NCBI GenBank assembly: GCA_002437585.1
Contig: DJQM01000031.1
Location: forward strand, 16,582 to 77,837
Origin: Clostridiales bacterium UBA6386
GTDB taxonomy: Bacteria > Bacillota > Clostridia > Oscillospirales > Oscillospiraceae
Length of the DNA stretch: 61,256 bases
Reading direction: 5' to 3'
Under the pieces are notes generated by a model. The model did not search any database and was not told the DNA's origin. It was given only the letters and a program-made list of their open reading frames with translations. This document shows, in pieces, positions 25,166-33,652 of this stretch (position 1 is its first letter; each line of letters begins with the position of its first letter). A program made the position numbers and the translations under genes.

Positions 25166-26182
25166 ATGAACCGTATTTTCTATCAGCAGGACTGCGACCT
25201 CCAGAAGCTGGCCGGCAAGACCGTCGCCATCATCGGCTACGGCTCCCAGGGTCACGCCCACGCCCTCAACCTGAAGGAGAGCGGCGTCAACGTCATCGTC
25301 GGCCTGTACACCGGCTCCAAGAGCTGGGTCAAGGCCGAAGCCCAGGGCATGACCGTCATGACCGCCGCGGAGGCCACCAAGGCCGCCGACATCATCATGA
25401 TCCTCATCAACGACGAGAAGCAGGCCGCCCTGTACAAGCAGAGCATCGAGCCCAACCTGGCTCCCGGCAAGACCCTGGCCTTCGCCCACGGCTTCAACAT
25501 CCACTTCGGCTGCATCAAGCCCCCTAAGGACGTAAACGTCATCATGATCGCCCCCAAGGGTCCGGGCCATACCGTGCGCAGCGAGTACCTGGCCGGCAAG
25601 GGCGTGCCCTGCCTGATCGCCGTGGAGCAGGACGCCACCGGCGACGCCTGGGACATCGGCCTGGCCTACGCGCTGGGCATTGGCGGTGCCCGGGCAGGCG
25701 TGCTGGAGACCGACTTCCGCACCGAAACCGAGACTGACCTGTTCGGTGAGCAGGCCGTCCTGTGCGGCGGCGTGTGCGCCCTGATGCAGGCGGGCTTCGA
25801 GACTCTGTGCGAGGCCGGCTACGATCCCCGGAATGCCTACTTTGAGTGCATCCACGAGATGAAGCTGATTGTTGACCTGATCTACCAGTCCGGCTTCAGC
25901 GGTATGCGCTACTCCATCTCCAACACCGCCGAGTACGGCGACTACGTCACCGGCCCCAAGATCATCACCGCCGAGACCAGGAAGGCCATGAAGCAGATTC
26001 TGTCCGACATCCAGGACGGTACGTTTGCCAAGGACTTCCTGCTGGATATGTCCTCCGCCGGTGCCCAGGTGCATTTCAACGCCATGCGCAAACGCGCCGC
26101 CGAGCATCCTTCCGAGGTTGTGGGTCGGGAAGTCCGGAAGCTCTACAGCTGGAGCGACGAGGACAAGCTCATCAACAACTGA
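25166..26182 (+). CDS. ilvC: Ketol-acid reductoisomerase
   Basis: A 338-residue class I enzyme converting acetolactate to dihydroxyisovalerate with NAD(P)H and Mg. The nucleotide fold is GYGSQGHAHALNLKESG; cofactor choice may be read from VGLYTGSKSW. The catalytic domain has the metal Asp/Glu in ETDLFGEQAVLCGG and ECIHEMKLIVDL. AAAGGATAATTCCC precedes the chosen ATG; upstream in-frame codons fall in the hairpin spacer and are excluded. Confidence 0.96.
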   Translation: MNRIFYQQDCDLQKLAGKTVAIIGYGSQGHAHALNLKESGVNVIVGLYTGSKSWVKAEAQGMTVMTAAEATKAADIIMILINDEKQAALYKQSIEPNLAPGKTLAFAHGFNIHFGCIKPPKDVNVIMIAPKGPGHTVRSEYLAGKGVPCLIAVEQDATGDAWDIGLAYALGIGGARAGVLETDFRTETETDLFGEQAVLCGGVCALMQAGFETLCEAGYDPRNAYFECIHEMKLIVDLIYQSGFSGMRYSISNTAEYGDYVTGPKIITAETRKAMKQILSDIQDGTFAKDFLLDMSSAGAQVHFNAMRKRAAEHPSEVVGREVRKLYSWSDEDKLINN

Positions 26183-26203
26183 TTCGCGGTTCCGAAAGAA
26201 GCT

Positions 26204-26245
26204 GTCATTGCGAACCAGTGTCGCAACACTGGTGTGGCAATCCGT
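26204..26245. repeat. Interspersed palindromic repeat, short form
   Basis: Between ilvC and ilvD. It is followed by another dyad, CATTGCAGACCGG / CCGGTCTGCAATG, at 26271-26300. Confidence 0.8.
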
Positions 26246-26329
26246 CTCTCAACCCGTTAATCCCCCCTCCATTGCAGACCGGTGCCCCCGGTCTGCAATG
26301 TCCATATTCCAAAGAAAGAGGAAACTCCT

Positions 26330-27991
26330 ATGATGATGAAAGACAAGGTCGTCAACGGCCCCCAGAACGCCACCCACCGCAGTCTTTATCACGCCCTGGG
26401 TCTGACCGAGGAGGAGCAGCAGCGGCCTCTCATCGCCGTGGTCAGCTCCTATAACGAGATCGTCCCCGGCCATATAAACCTGGACAAGGTCGTGGATGCC
26501 GTGAAGCTGGGCGTGGCCATGGCCGGGGGCACCCCCATCGTCTTCCCCGCCATCGCCGTCTGTGACGGCATCGCCATGGGTCACGAGGGCATGAAGTACT
26601 CTCTCGTCACCCGGGATCTGATTGCTGACTCTACCGAGGCCATGCTCAAGGCTCACGGCTTTGACGGCGCGGTGATGGTACCCAACTGTGACAAGAACGT
26701 GCCCGGGCTCCTGATGGCAGCCGCCCGGGTGAACATCCCCACCATTTTCGTCAGCGGCGGCCCCATGCTGGCCGGCCGGGTGGACGGCAAAAAAACCAGC
26801 CTTTCCAGCATGTTCGAGGCCGTGGGCGCTTACACCGCCGGCAAGATCGACGAAGCCCGGCTTACCTACTGCGAGAAGAACACCTGCCCCACCTGCGGCT
26901 CCTGCTCCGGTATGTACACCGCCAACTCCATGAACTGCCTGACGGAGGTTCTGGGCATGGGGCTCCGGGGCAACGGCACCATTCCCGCGGTCTACTCCGC
27001 ACGAATCGAGCTTGCCAAGCATGCGGGTATGCAGGTCATGGAGCTGGTGCGGAAACACATCCGTCCCCGGGACATCATGACCCCCGCCGCCATCCGCAAT
27101 GCCCTGACTGCCGACATGGCTCTGGGCTGCTCCACCAACTCCATGCTCCACCTGCCCGCCATTGCCAACGAGTGCGGCGTGGACTTCAACCTGGATATGG
27201 CCAATGACATCAGTGCCGTCACCCCCAATCTGTGTCACCTGGCGCCTGCCGGCCCCACCTATATGGAGGATCTGAACGCCGCCGGCGGCGTGTATGCCGT
27301 CCTGAAGGAGCTGGCCAAGAAGAACCTTCTGGACACCTCCGTCCTCACCGTCACCGGCAAGACCCTGGGCGAGAACATCGCCGATGCCGAGAACGTTGAC
27401 CCCACCGTCATCCGTCCCGTGGAGAATCCCTATTCCCCCACCGGCGGCATTGCCGTCCTCCGGGGCAACCTGGCTCCCGAGGGCAGCGTGGTCAAGCGCA
27501 GCGCGGTGCTGCCGGAAATGCTGGTGCACGAGGGTCCCGCCCGGGTCTTCGACAGCGAGGAGGAGGCCCAAGCCGCCATCAACGCAGGCTCTATCCACCC
27601 CGGCGATGTGGTGGTTATCCGCTACGAGGGTCCCAAGGGCGGCCCGGGTATGCGGGAAATGCTGAACCCCACCTCTGCCATTATGGGCATGGGTCTGGGC
27701 AACTCCGTGGCTCTCATCACCGACGGCCGGTTCTCCGGTGCCACCCGGGGCGCCTGCATCGGCCACGTCTCTCCGGAGGCAGCCTCCGGCGGCCCCATCG
27801 GCATTGTCCGGGAGGGAGACATTATCGCCATTGACATCCCGAACAGTCGCCTGGAGCTGAAAATCTCCGACGAGGAGCTGGCCGCCCGGCTGGCCGCCTT
27901 TGCACCGAAGAAGAAGGAGCTGTCCGGCTACCTGAAACGCTATGCCGCCCTGGTTTCCAGCGGCGCGAAGGGTGCGATTCTGAACGTATGA
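26330..27991 (+). CDS. ilvD: Dihydroxy-acid dehydratase
   Basis: A 553-residue Fe-S dehydratase giving the 2-oxo acid precursors of valine, leucine and isoleucine. Cluster cysteines are seen in MVPNCDKNVPG and CPTCGSCSGMYTAN; the C-terminus has GRFSGATRGACIGHVSPEA. Three ATG codons are stacked at the start; the first, eight bases after AAAGAGG, is chosen. Last biosynthetic gene of the operon; its stop overlaps the next start (ATGA). Confidence 0.96.
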   Translation: MMMKDKVVNGPQNATHRSLYHALGLTEEEQQRPLIAVVSSYNEIVPGHINLDKVVDAVKLGVAMAGGTPIVFPAIAVCDGIAMGHEGMKYSLVTRDLIADSTEAMLKAHGFDGAVMVPNCDKNVPGLLMAAARVNIPTIFVSGGPMLAGRVDGKKTSLSSMFEAVGAYTAGKIDEARLTYCEKNTCPTCGSCSGMYTANSMNCLTEVLGMGLRGNGTIPAVYSARIELAKHAGMQVMELVRKHIRPRDIMTPAAIRNALTADMALGCSTNSMLHLPAIANECGVDFNLDMANDISAVTPNLCHLAPAGPTYMEDLNAAGGVYAVLKELAKKNLLDTSVLTVTGKTLGENIADAENVDPTVIRPVENPYSPTGGIAVLRGNLAPEGSVVKRSAVLPEMLVHEGPARVFDSEEEAQAAINAGSIHPGDVVVIRYEGPKGGPGMREMLNPTSAIMGMGLGNSVALITDGRFSGATRGACIGHVSPEAASGGPIGIVREGDIIAIDIPNSRLELKISDEELAARLAAFAPKKKELSGYLKRYAALVSSGAKGAILNV

Positions 27992-29175
27992 AGCTGACGG
28001 AACTCTATCTCAGGCTCCAGTCTCTGGCCATTTTCCGGAGCTTACTGACTGACCCGGTGCTGGAGGCTCTTGTCTCCTTCCTGGCTGCCCGGGATACCGC
28101 CCAGGCAGTTTCCCGGTATGCGGAGTTTGTCTCCCGGCTCTACGCCACGGAAAAGCGCACCCTGGCCGGCTACATCCAGCACATTGTCGCCAGTGACGAG
28201 AACGCCTACATCCGCATGATCGGTTCCGGGGTCGCCCCCTGGCCGGAAATGGAGGAGGTGGTGTCTCAGGAGCTGGCCGTTTTCCAGGCCGTGGCTGACC
28301 TGACCCCGGAAGGTCTCCGGGATGCTGTGGATTGGGATGGCTATCTTCCCCGGTTTGCCGGGAAGCATGTGGACATTCCCGCCAGCTACCGCCAGCGGTG
28401 CGCCAATATCCATAGGTTTGGCTATGGCATTTACGCCAGGTACATCATGTTCTATGTGGGCGAAAGCAATCGGATCGTGCCGGTGATCAACCCCGACCAG
28501 ACCCGTCTGTCCTCCCTCATCGACTACAAGCGGGAGCAGAAGATCATTCTGGACAACACCATCGCCCTTCTGGAGGGCAAGCCCGCCGCCAACATTCTGC
28601 TCACCGGCGACGCAGGCACCGGCAAATCCTCCACCGTCAAGGCGGTGGTCAACGAGCTTCACGACCGGGGTCTGCGGATCCTGGAGGTGCGCAAGGAGCA
28701 GCTTCATGCCATTCCCGCTATCTTAGATACCCTGAACACCAACCCGCTGAAATTCATCCTCTTCATTGACGATCTGTCCTTCCAGAAGGACGACGACAAT
28801 TTCAGCGCTCTGAAGGCCATTCTGGAGGGCAGCGTCTCCGCCAAAAGCGGCAATGTGGTGATCTATGCCACCTCCAACCGCCGCCACCTGGTGAAGGAGA
28901 GCTTCTCTCAGCGGGACGGAGACGACGTCCACCGCAACGACACCATGCAGGAGATCATCTCCCTGTCCGAGCGGTTCGGCATTCAGGTCACCTTCCAGAA
29001 GCCGAGCAAAGACGTCTACCTGAGCATCGTCCGCCATCTGGCCCGGGAAAAGGGCATCCCCATGGCGGATTCCGAGCTGGACATGCTGGCCGAGCGCTAC
29101 GCCCTGGGTCGTGGCGGCCGCTCTGCCCGGGCTGCCAACCAGTTCATTGATAGTTTGCTATCCAAACCTCAATAG
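27988..29175 (+). CDS. DUF815-family AAA+ ATPase
   Basis: A 395-residue protein. Residues 1-195 are helical and specific to the family; residues 196-395 form an AAA+ module with Walker A GDAGTGKSS (207-215), Walker B FILFIDDLSF, sensor 1 ATSNRRHL and an arginine-containing C-terminal lid. The DUF815 function is not established. It overlaps the ilvD stop by four bases, so it is co-transcribed with the ilv genes, though this may be only positional. I would not infer a role in amino acid synthesis. Confidence 0.82.
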   Translation: MKLTELYLRLQSLAIFRSLLTDPVLEALVSFLAARDTAQAVSRYAEFVSRLYATEKRTLAGYIQHIVASDENAYIRMIGSGVAPWPEMEEVVSQELAVFQAVADLTPEGLRDAVDWDGYLPRFAGKHVDIPASYRQRCANIHRFGYGIYARYIMFYVGESNRIVPVINPDQTRLSSLIDYKREQKIILDNTIALLEGKPAANILLTGDAGTGKSSTVKAVVNELHDRGLRILEVRKEQLHAIPAILDTLNTNPLKFILFIDDLSFQKDDDNFSALKAILEGSVSAKSGNVVIYATSNRRHLVKESFSQRDGDDVHRNDTMQEIISLSERFGIQVTFQKPSKDVYLSIVRHLAREKGIPMADSELDMLAERYALGRGGRSARAANQFIDSLLSKPQ

Positions 29176-29209
29176 AACAGCTGTCATCGCGAACTCTTCA
29201 ATAGAAGCT

Positions 29210-29248
29210 GTCATTGCGAACCAGTGCTCACACTGGTGTGGCAATCCG
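29210..29248. repeat. Interspersed palindromic repeat, short form
   Basis: Core repeat after the DUF815 gene, followed by the CTCGCGC-type tail repeat (29251-29320) also seen at 16373. The gap 29176-29486 holds only these repeats and the typA promoter. Confidence 0.85.
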
Positions 29249-29407
29249 CATCCAAAGCCTTCCCCTCCGGGGAAGGTGGCTCGCGCGTCCCCCGCAAGCG
29301 CGAGACGGATGAGGGCAACCCAACTTTCCAATGGCTCCCCTTGGTTCCCAGGGGGAGCTGTTTTCCTCTCTTTTCCAACTTTTTCTTCGTAATTTTCACC
29401 AAATATC

Positions 29408-29436
29408 TTGCAATCTATTTGTTGAAGTGCTATAAT
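29408..29436 (+). promoter_or_regulatory. Promoter of typA
   Basis: TTGCAA, a 17-base spacer and TATAAT, 50 bases before the ATG. Confidence 0.8.
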
Positions 29437-29486
29437 GCAAAATCGAGAGTTTGTGTCAGGTTACTTCAGAAAAGGAGATATTTTAT

Positions 29487-31322
29487 ATGGTTCCTCAGGA
29501 CAAAATCCGTAATATTGCCATCATTGCCCACGTTGACCACGGCAAGACCACCCTGGTGGACGAAATGCTCAAGCAGGGCGGCATCTACCGGGAAAATCAG
29601 GCCACCGTGGAGCGGGTCATGGACTCCGGCGACCTGGAGCGGGAGCGGGGCATCACCATTCTGGCCAAGAACACCTCCGTCCACTACAAGGACTATAAGA
29701 TCAACATCGTGGACACACCGGGTCACGCTGATTTCAGCGGTGAGGTGGAGCGGATCCTGAAGATGGTCAACGGCGTTATCCTGCTGGTGGACGCCGCCGA
29801 GGGTCCCATGCCTCAGACCCGGTTCGTCCTCCAGAAGGCACTGGAGCTGGGTCACAAGGTCATCGTGGCCGTGAACAAGATTGATAAACCTGACGCCCGT
29901 GTCCATGAGGTCATGGACGAGATTCTGGAGCTGCTGCTGGAGCTGGATGCCACCGACGAGCAGTTCAATTCCCCCACGGTTTTCTGCTCCGGCCGTCAGG
30001 GCACCGCTTCCTACAGCCCCGATGAGGCCGGCACCGACCTGAAGCCCCTGTTTGAAACCATCATCAACTATATTCCCGCCCCCGGCGGCGACGACACCGC
30101 CCCCATGCAGCTGCTGGTCTCCTCCATCGACTATAACGACTATGTGGGTCGGATCGCCGTGGGTCGTGTGGAGCGGGGTACCATCAAGGTGGGTCAGGAG
30201 GTCACCATCTGCGACTTCCACGATCCTGATGTGAAGCAGCGTGGTAAAGTCGTTGCCCTTTACGAGTTCGACGGTCTGGCCAAGAACCCCATCCCCGAAG
30301 CCCACGCCGGTGAGATCGTGGCTCTGTCCGGCATGGCGGACATTACCATCGGCCGCACCCTGTGCGCCCCCGACTGCGTGGAGCCTCTGCCCTTCGTGAA
30401 GATTTCCGACCCTACCATCGAAATGACCTTCGCCGTCAACGATTCCCCCTTCGCCGGTAAAGAGGGCAAATTCGTCACCTCCCGGAACCTGCGGGATCGG
30501 CTGGAGCGGGAGCTTCTCAAGGATGTGTCCCTGCACGTCACCGAGCAGGGTACCGATTCCTTCAACGTGGCCGGCCGGGGCGAAATGCACCTTTCCATCC
30601 TCATGGAGACCATGCGCCGGGAGGGCTACGAGTTCTCCGTGTCCACCCCCCATGTGCTGACCAAGACCGTGGACGGCAAGCTCTGCGAGCCTATTGAGCG
30701 GATGGTTGCCGACGTGCCTGAGGAGTGCATGGGTTCCGTCATCGAGAAAATGGGTCGCCGGAAGGGCGATCTTTTGGGCATGACCCCCATGGGCAGCCGG
30801 TATCGTCTGGAGTTTCTGGTTCCCTCCCGGGGCCTGTTCGGCTACCGGAACGAGTTCCTGACGGACACCCGTGGCGAGGGCATCATGTCCTCCGTGCTGG
30901 ATTCCTACGCCCCCATGAAGGGCGAGATCGAACGCCGTCAGGTTGGCTCCCTCATCGCCTTTGAGACCGGCGAGGCCGTGACCTACGGTCTGGCCGCCGC
31001 CCAGGAGCGGGGCACGCTGTTCATCGGCCCCGGCACCCCGGTGTATGCCGGCATGGTGGTGGGCATGTGCAGCCGGAACGAGGATATGACCGTCAACGTC
31101 TGCAAGCGCAAGCAGCTGACCAACATGCGCGCCGCCGGCTCCGACGAAGCCACCCGGCTCACGCCCCCCAAGATCATGTCCCTGGAGCAGTGCCTGGAGT
31201 TCCTGGCCGACGACGAGCTACTGGAATGCACCCCCAAGAGCCTGCGGATCCGCAAGCGGGAGCTGGATCACAGCATCCGTATGCGCAGCCTCATGAAAAA
31301 GCGCGCCCAGGAGCAGGGCTGA
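29487..31322 (+). CDS. typA: Translational GTPase TypA (BipA)
   Basis: A 611-residue ribosome-associated GTPase. G1 is AHVDHGKT; switch/G3 DTPGHADFSGEVERI; G4 NKID; the C-terminal domain has the TypA signature GSLIAFETGEAVTYGL and RNEDMTVNVCKRKQLTNMR. It acts in 50S assembly and stress adaptation in the family. AAAGGAG precedes the ATG. The CapA-like gene follows within four bases. Confidence 0.95.
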   Translation: MVPQDKIRNIAIIAHVDHGKTTLVDEMLKQGGIYRENQATVERVMDSGDLERERGITILAKNTSVHYKDYKINIVDTPGHADFSGEVERILKMVNGVILLVDAAEGPMPQTRFVLQKALELGHKVIVAVNKIDKPDARVHEVMDEILELLLELDATDEQFNSPTVFCSGRQGTASYSPDEAGTDLKPLFETIINYIPAPGGDDTAPMQLLVSSIDYNDYVGRIAVGRVERGTIKVGQEVTICDFHDPDVKQRGKVVALYEFDGLAKNPIPEAHAGEIVALSGMADITIGRTLCAPDCVEPLPFVKISDPTIEMTFAVNDSPFAGKEGKFVTSRNLRDRLERELLKDVSLHVTEQGTDSFNVAGRGEMHLSILMETMRREGYEFSVSTPHVLTKTVDGKLCEPIERMVADVPEECMGSVIEKMGRRKGDLLGMTPMGSRYRLEFLVPSRGLFGYRNEFLTDTRGEGIMSSVLDSYAPMKGEIERRQVGSLIAFETGEAVTYGLAAAQERGTLFIGPGTPVYAGMVVGMCSRNEDMTVNVCKRKQLTNMRAAGSDEATRLTPPKIMSLEQCLEFLADDELLECTPKSLRIRKRELDHSIRMRSLMKKRAQEQG

Positions 31323-31326
31323 AGCT

Positions 31327-32421
31327 ATGAACACACGTCTTTGGGTACTGCTTCTGGCAGCCGCCCTGTGCCTGAGCGGCTGCGCTCAGGCCGCCCCGAC
31401 GGCCGCCACCGCCGAGCCGGTTCCGGAAACCACCGCGGCAGCGACGGAACCCTTGGCCACCACGGAACCCACCGTGGCTCTGCCCCAGCCGGTGAGCACT
31501 ACCCTGACCTTCGTGGGCGACTGCACCCTGGGTGCCGGCCCCAGCAATTACTACGCGATCAGCGGCTTCATCCAGACCGTAGGCGAAAACTACGACTATC
31601 CCTTCCGGAACGTAGCCGTCTACTTTCAGAACGACAATGCCACCCTTGCCAATCTGGAAGGCCCCCTGACGGATTCCGGCAACCCGGCGGACAAAACCCA
31701 CACCTTCCGGGGGCCTACGGCCTACCGCCAGATTCTCACGGAGGGTTCCGTGGACATCGTGACCCTGGCCAACAACCACACCCTGGACTACGGCCAGACC
31801 GGCTATGCTTCCACGGTAAAAACCCTGGAAGAAGCCGGTATTCCCTTTGTGGAGCGGGACAGCACCTGCCTGGTCACCTTGGACACCGGCCTGAAAGTGG
31901 GTCTGTATGGCATGGTCTACTATCATCTCGATCAGCAGGCTATGGAATCTGCCGTCACTGAGCTGGAAGACCAGGGTGCCGACCTGATTATTGTAGCCCC
32001 TCACTGGGGCGTGGAGGGCAGCTACCGTCCCACCCAGGAGCAGATCGACCTGGCCCACGCCGCCATTGACGCGGGGGCGGACATCGTCTGGGGCAGCCAT
32101 CCCCATGTGCTCCAGCCCATTGAGGAATACGGCGACGGCCTGATCCTCTATTCCATGGGCAACTTCTGCTTCGGCGGCAACGGTGCCCCGGAGGACCTGG
32201 ACACGGTGCTCATCCAGCAGGAGGTCGTGAAGACCCCGGACGGCCGGGTGAGCCTGGGAAAGCGCAAAGTCGTCCCCTGTTCCCTTGGCTCCTTACCCGG
32301 GAAAAATAACTACCAGCCCACCCCCTTGGATGTGGATTCCGAGGACTACAGCCGGGTGCTTCAGAAGCTGGAGGGCACCTTCGATGGTCCCAACCTAAAA
32401 ATCCGCAAAATTGGGAAATAA
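31327..32421 (+). CDS. CapA-family metallophosphatase-like lipoprotein
   Basis: A 364-residue secreted lipoprotein. The signal peptide ends in the lipobox LSGC (Cys19), followed by a Thr/Pro/Glu-rich spacer to about residue 55. The remainder is a PGA_cap (poly-gamma-glutamate capsule, CapA-type) domain: FVGDCTLG at the start, ANLEGPL, LANNHTLDYG, HWGVE and GSHPHVLQP supply the expected metal-binding Asp, Asn and His residues. The substrate is unknown; no other capsule genes are present. Co-transcribed with typA. Confidence 0.85.
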   Translation: MNTRLWVLLLAAALCLSGCAQAAPTAATAEPVPETTAAATEPLATTEPTVALPQPVSTTLTFVGDCTLGAGPSNYYAISGFIQTVGENYDYPFRNVAVYFQNDNATLANLEGPLTDSGNPADKTHTFRGPTAYRQILTEGSVDIVTLANNHTLDYGQTGYASTVKTLEEAGIPFVERDSTCLVTLDTGLKVGLYGMVYYHLDQQAMESAVTELEDQGADLIIVAPHWGVEGSYRPTQEQIDLAHAAIDAGADIVWGSHPHVLQPIEEYGDGLILYSMGNFCFGGNGAPEDLDTVLIQQEVVKTPDGRVSLGKRKVVPCSLGSLPGKNNYQPTPLDVDSEDYSRVLQKLEGTFDGPNLKIRKIGK

Positions 32422-32424
32422 TTA

Positions 32425-32453
32425 TTGACCAAACCGCGTTTTTCGGTTATAAT
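32425..32453 (+). promoter_or_regulatory. Promoter of rpmH
   Basis: TTGACC, a 17-base spacer and TATAAT, about 95 bases before the rpmH ATG. Confidence 0.85.
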
Positions 32454-32547
32454 GGTCAGGCGTGACTGTGAAGGTCACAAAATTCGTGTTGCTGCGGTCA
32501 ATTCTGACTGTTGAGCATATTGATTTTTGACAGGAGGTGTAAGTGTT

Positions 32548-32682
32548 ATGAAGCGTACCTATCAGCCCAGCCGTCGTCACCGTTCCAAGGTTCATGGTTT
32601 CCGCCAGAGAATGGCTACTTCCAACGGCCGTAAGGTTCTGGCCCGCCGTCGTGCGAAGGGCCGCAAGGTTCTGTCCGCCTGA
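32548..32682 (+). CDS. rpmH: Ribosomal protein bL34
   Basis: A 44-residue, strongly basic protein beginning MKRTYQPSRRHRSKVHGF and ending RAKGRKVLSA, matching L34 over its whole length. A component of the large ribosomal subunit. AGGAGG lies upstream of the ATG. It heads the rpmH-rnpA-yidD-yidC-jag cluster, here with an unusually long gap before rnpA. Confidence 0.98.
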   Translation: MKRTYQPSRRHRSKVHGFRQRMATSNGRKVLARRRAKGRKVLSA

Positions 32683-33062
32683 TGCGCCTGTGTCCGTAGG
32701 TCGAAACAAACGGAATATGCGCCTAAGAGCGAAACGGGAGCTACAGCGGGGTGAATGAAGAAGCATTCGCCCCGCTCCCTTTTTAGTGGTACGGAAATCT
32801 GATGCAATCCATTGCGGCCTTCGCGAAGTTTGAAAAACGGGAAATATAGCGCAGCCGTTGCCGGCGCAAGCTGGCTTACGGATGCGGCATACCCCTTGCG
32901 GGTACACAAAGTATTCCCTCGTTTTCCAAACCTTGCCTGAGAACAAAATCTCTCGCTGTTGGCTCTTGTCGGTTTCATCCGGTGCTTCCCTGATGGCCAC
33001 CTTAAAGTCGGTCAGGAATTCGTATCTCTCTTAAATTTGCTCCCGCATATGAGGATGATTCC
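32683..33062 (+). other. rpmH-rnpA spacer with second hairpin element
   Basis: 380 bases without a gene. 32826-32847 (AAGTTTGAAAAACGGGAAAT) pairs with 32911-32934 (GTATTCCCTCGTTTTCCAAA), leaving a 60-base loop that holds its own GC-rich stem. Near the right arm it shares TACACAAAGTATTCC with the ilvN-ilvC element. Confidence 0.65.
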
Positions 33063-33410
33063 ATGAAGTATTCCGCAAGCCTGAAACTCAATCATATTTT
33101 TCGCCGGCTGTACCACACCTCCGGCTTTGGGGACGGCTTTCTGGTGCTCTATGCCCGGAAGAACCGCACTCCCGGCAACCGGGTGGGTATCACCGTGAGC
33201 AAGAAGCTGGGCAAGGCCCATGTGCGCAACCGCACCCGCCGCCGCCTCCGGGAAATCTACCGTCTCAACGAGGGCTTATTTTCCCCGGGCTGGGACATTG
33301 TGGTGGTTGCCCGGTCGAAGGCCGTGGACGCGCCCTTCGCTCAGTTAACGTACCGCTATCTGGCTCTTGCGAAAAAGGCAGGAATCCTTCGGGAAGGCAG
33401 CGAGCTATGA
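33063..33410 (+). CDS. rnpA: Ribonuclease P protein component
   Basis: A 115-residue basic protein with the RNase P signature VRNRTRRRLREIYR and GITVSKKLGKAHVRN. It binds RNase P RNA for 5' maturation of tRNAs. Its stop overlaps the yidD start by four bases (ATGA). No perfect Shine-Dalgarno is visible; GAGGAT lies close before the ATG. Confidence 0.96.
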   Translation: MKYSASLKLNHIFRRLYHTSGFGDGFLVLYARKNRTPGNRVGITVSKKLGKAHVRNRTRRRLREIYRLNEGLFSPGWDIVVVARSKAVDAPFAQLTYRYLALAKKAGILREGSEL

Positions 33411-33619
33411 AAAATGTACTTCTTGCCCTCATTTCCTTCTATCAGCGCAATATTTCCCCCTATTTTCCGGCTCGTTGCCGGTTCCGGCCTACCTGCAGTG
33501 CCTACGCCCTGGAAGCAATTGGCAAGTATGGGGCATGGAGGGGCGGTCTGCTCGCCCTGCGGCGTTTTCTTCGCTGCAATCCCTTCTATCACGGGGATAT
33601 CTACGACCCTGTCCCTTGA
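33407..33619 (+). CDS. yidD: Membrane protein insertion efficiency factor YidD
   Basis: A 70-residue protein with the YidD cysteines and aromatic pattern SFYQRNISPYFPARCRFRPT then CSAYALEAI and CNPFYHGDIYDPVP. It assists YidC at the inner face of the membrane in other bacteria. Position between rnpA and yidC is the conserved one. Confidence 0.94.
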   Translation: MKNVLLALISFYQRNISPYFPARCRFRPTCSAYALEAIGKYGAWRGGLLALRRFLRCNPFYHGDIYDPVP

Positions 33620-33652
33620 CTGCGTTTCCCACAACTTTAAGGAGGAAAGCCA

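Noticed and set aside
32425..33062. Replication origin near rpmH
   Set aside because: No dnaA, no dnaN, and no cluster of TTATCCACA-like boxes was found.
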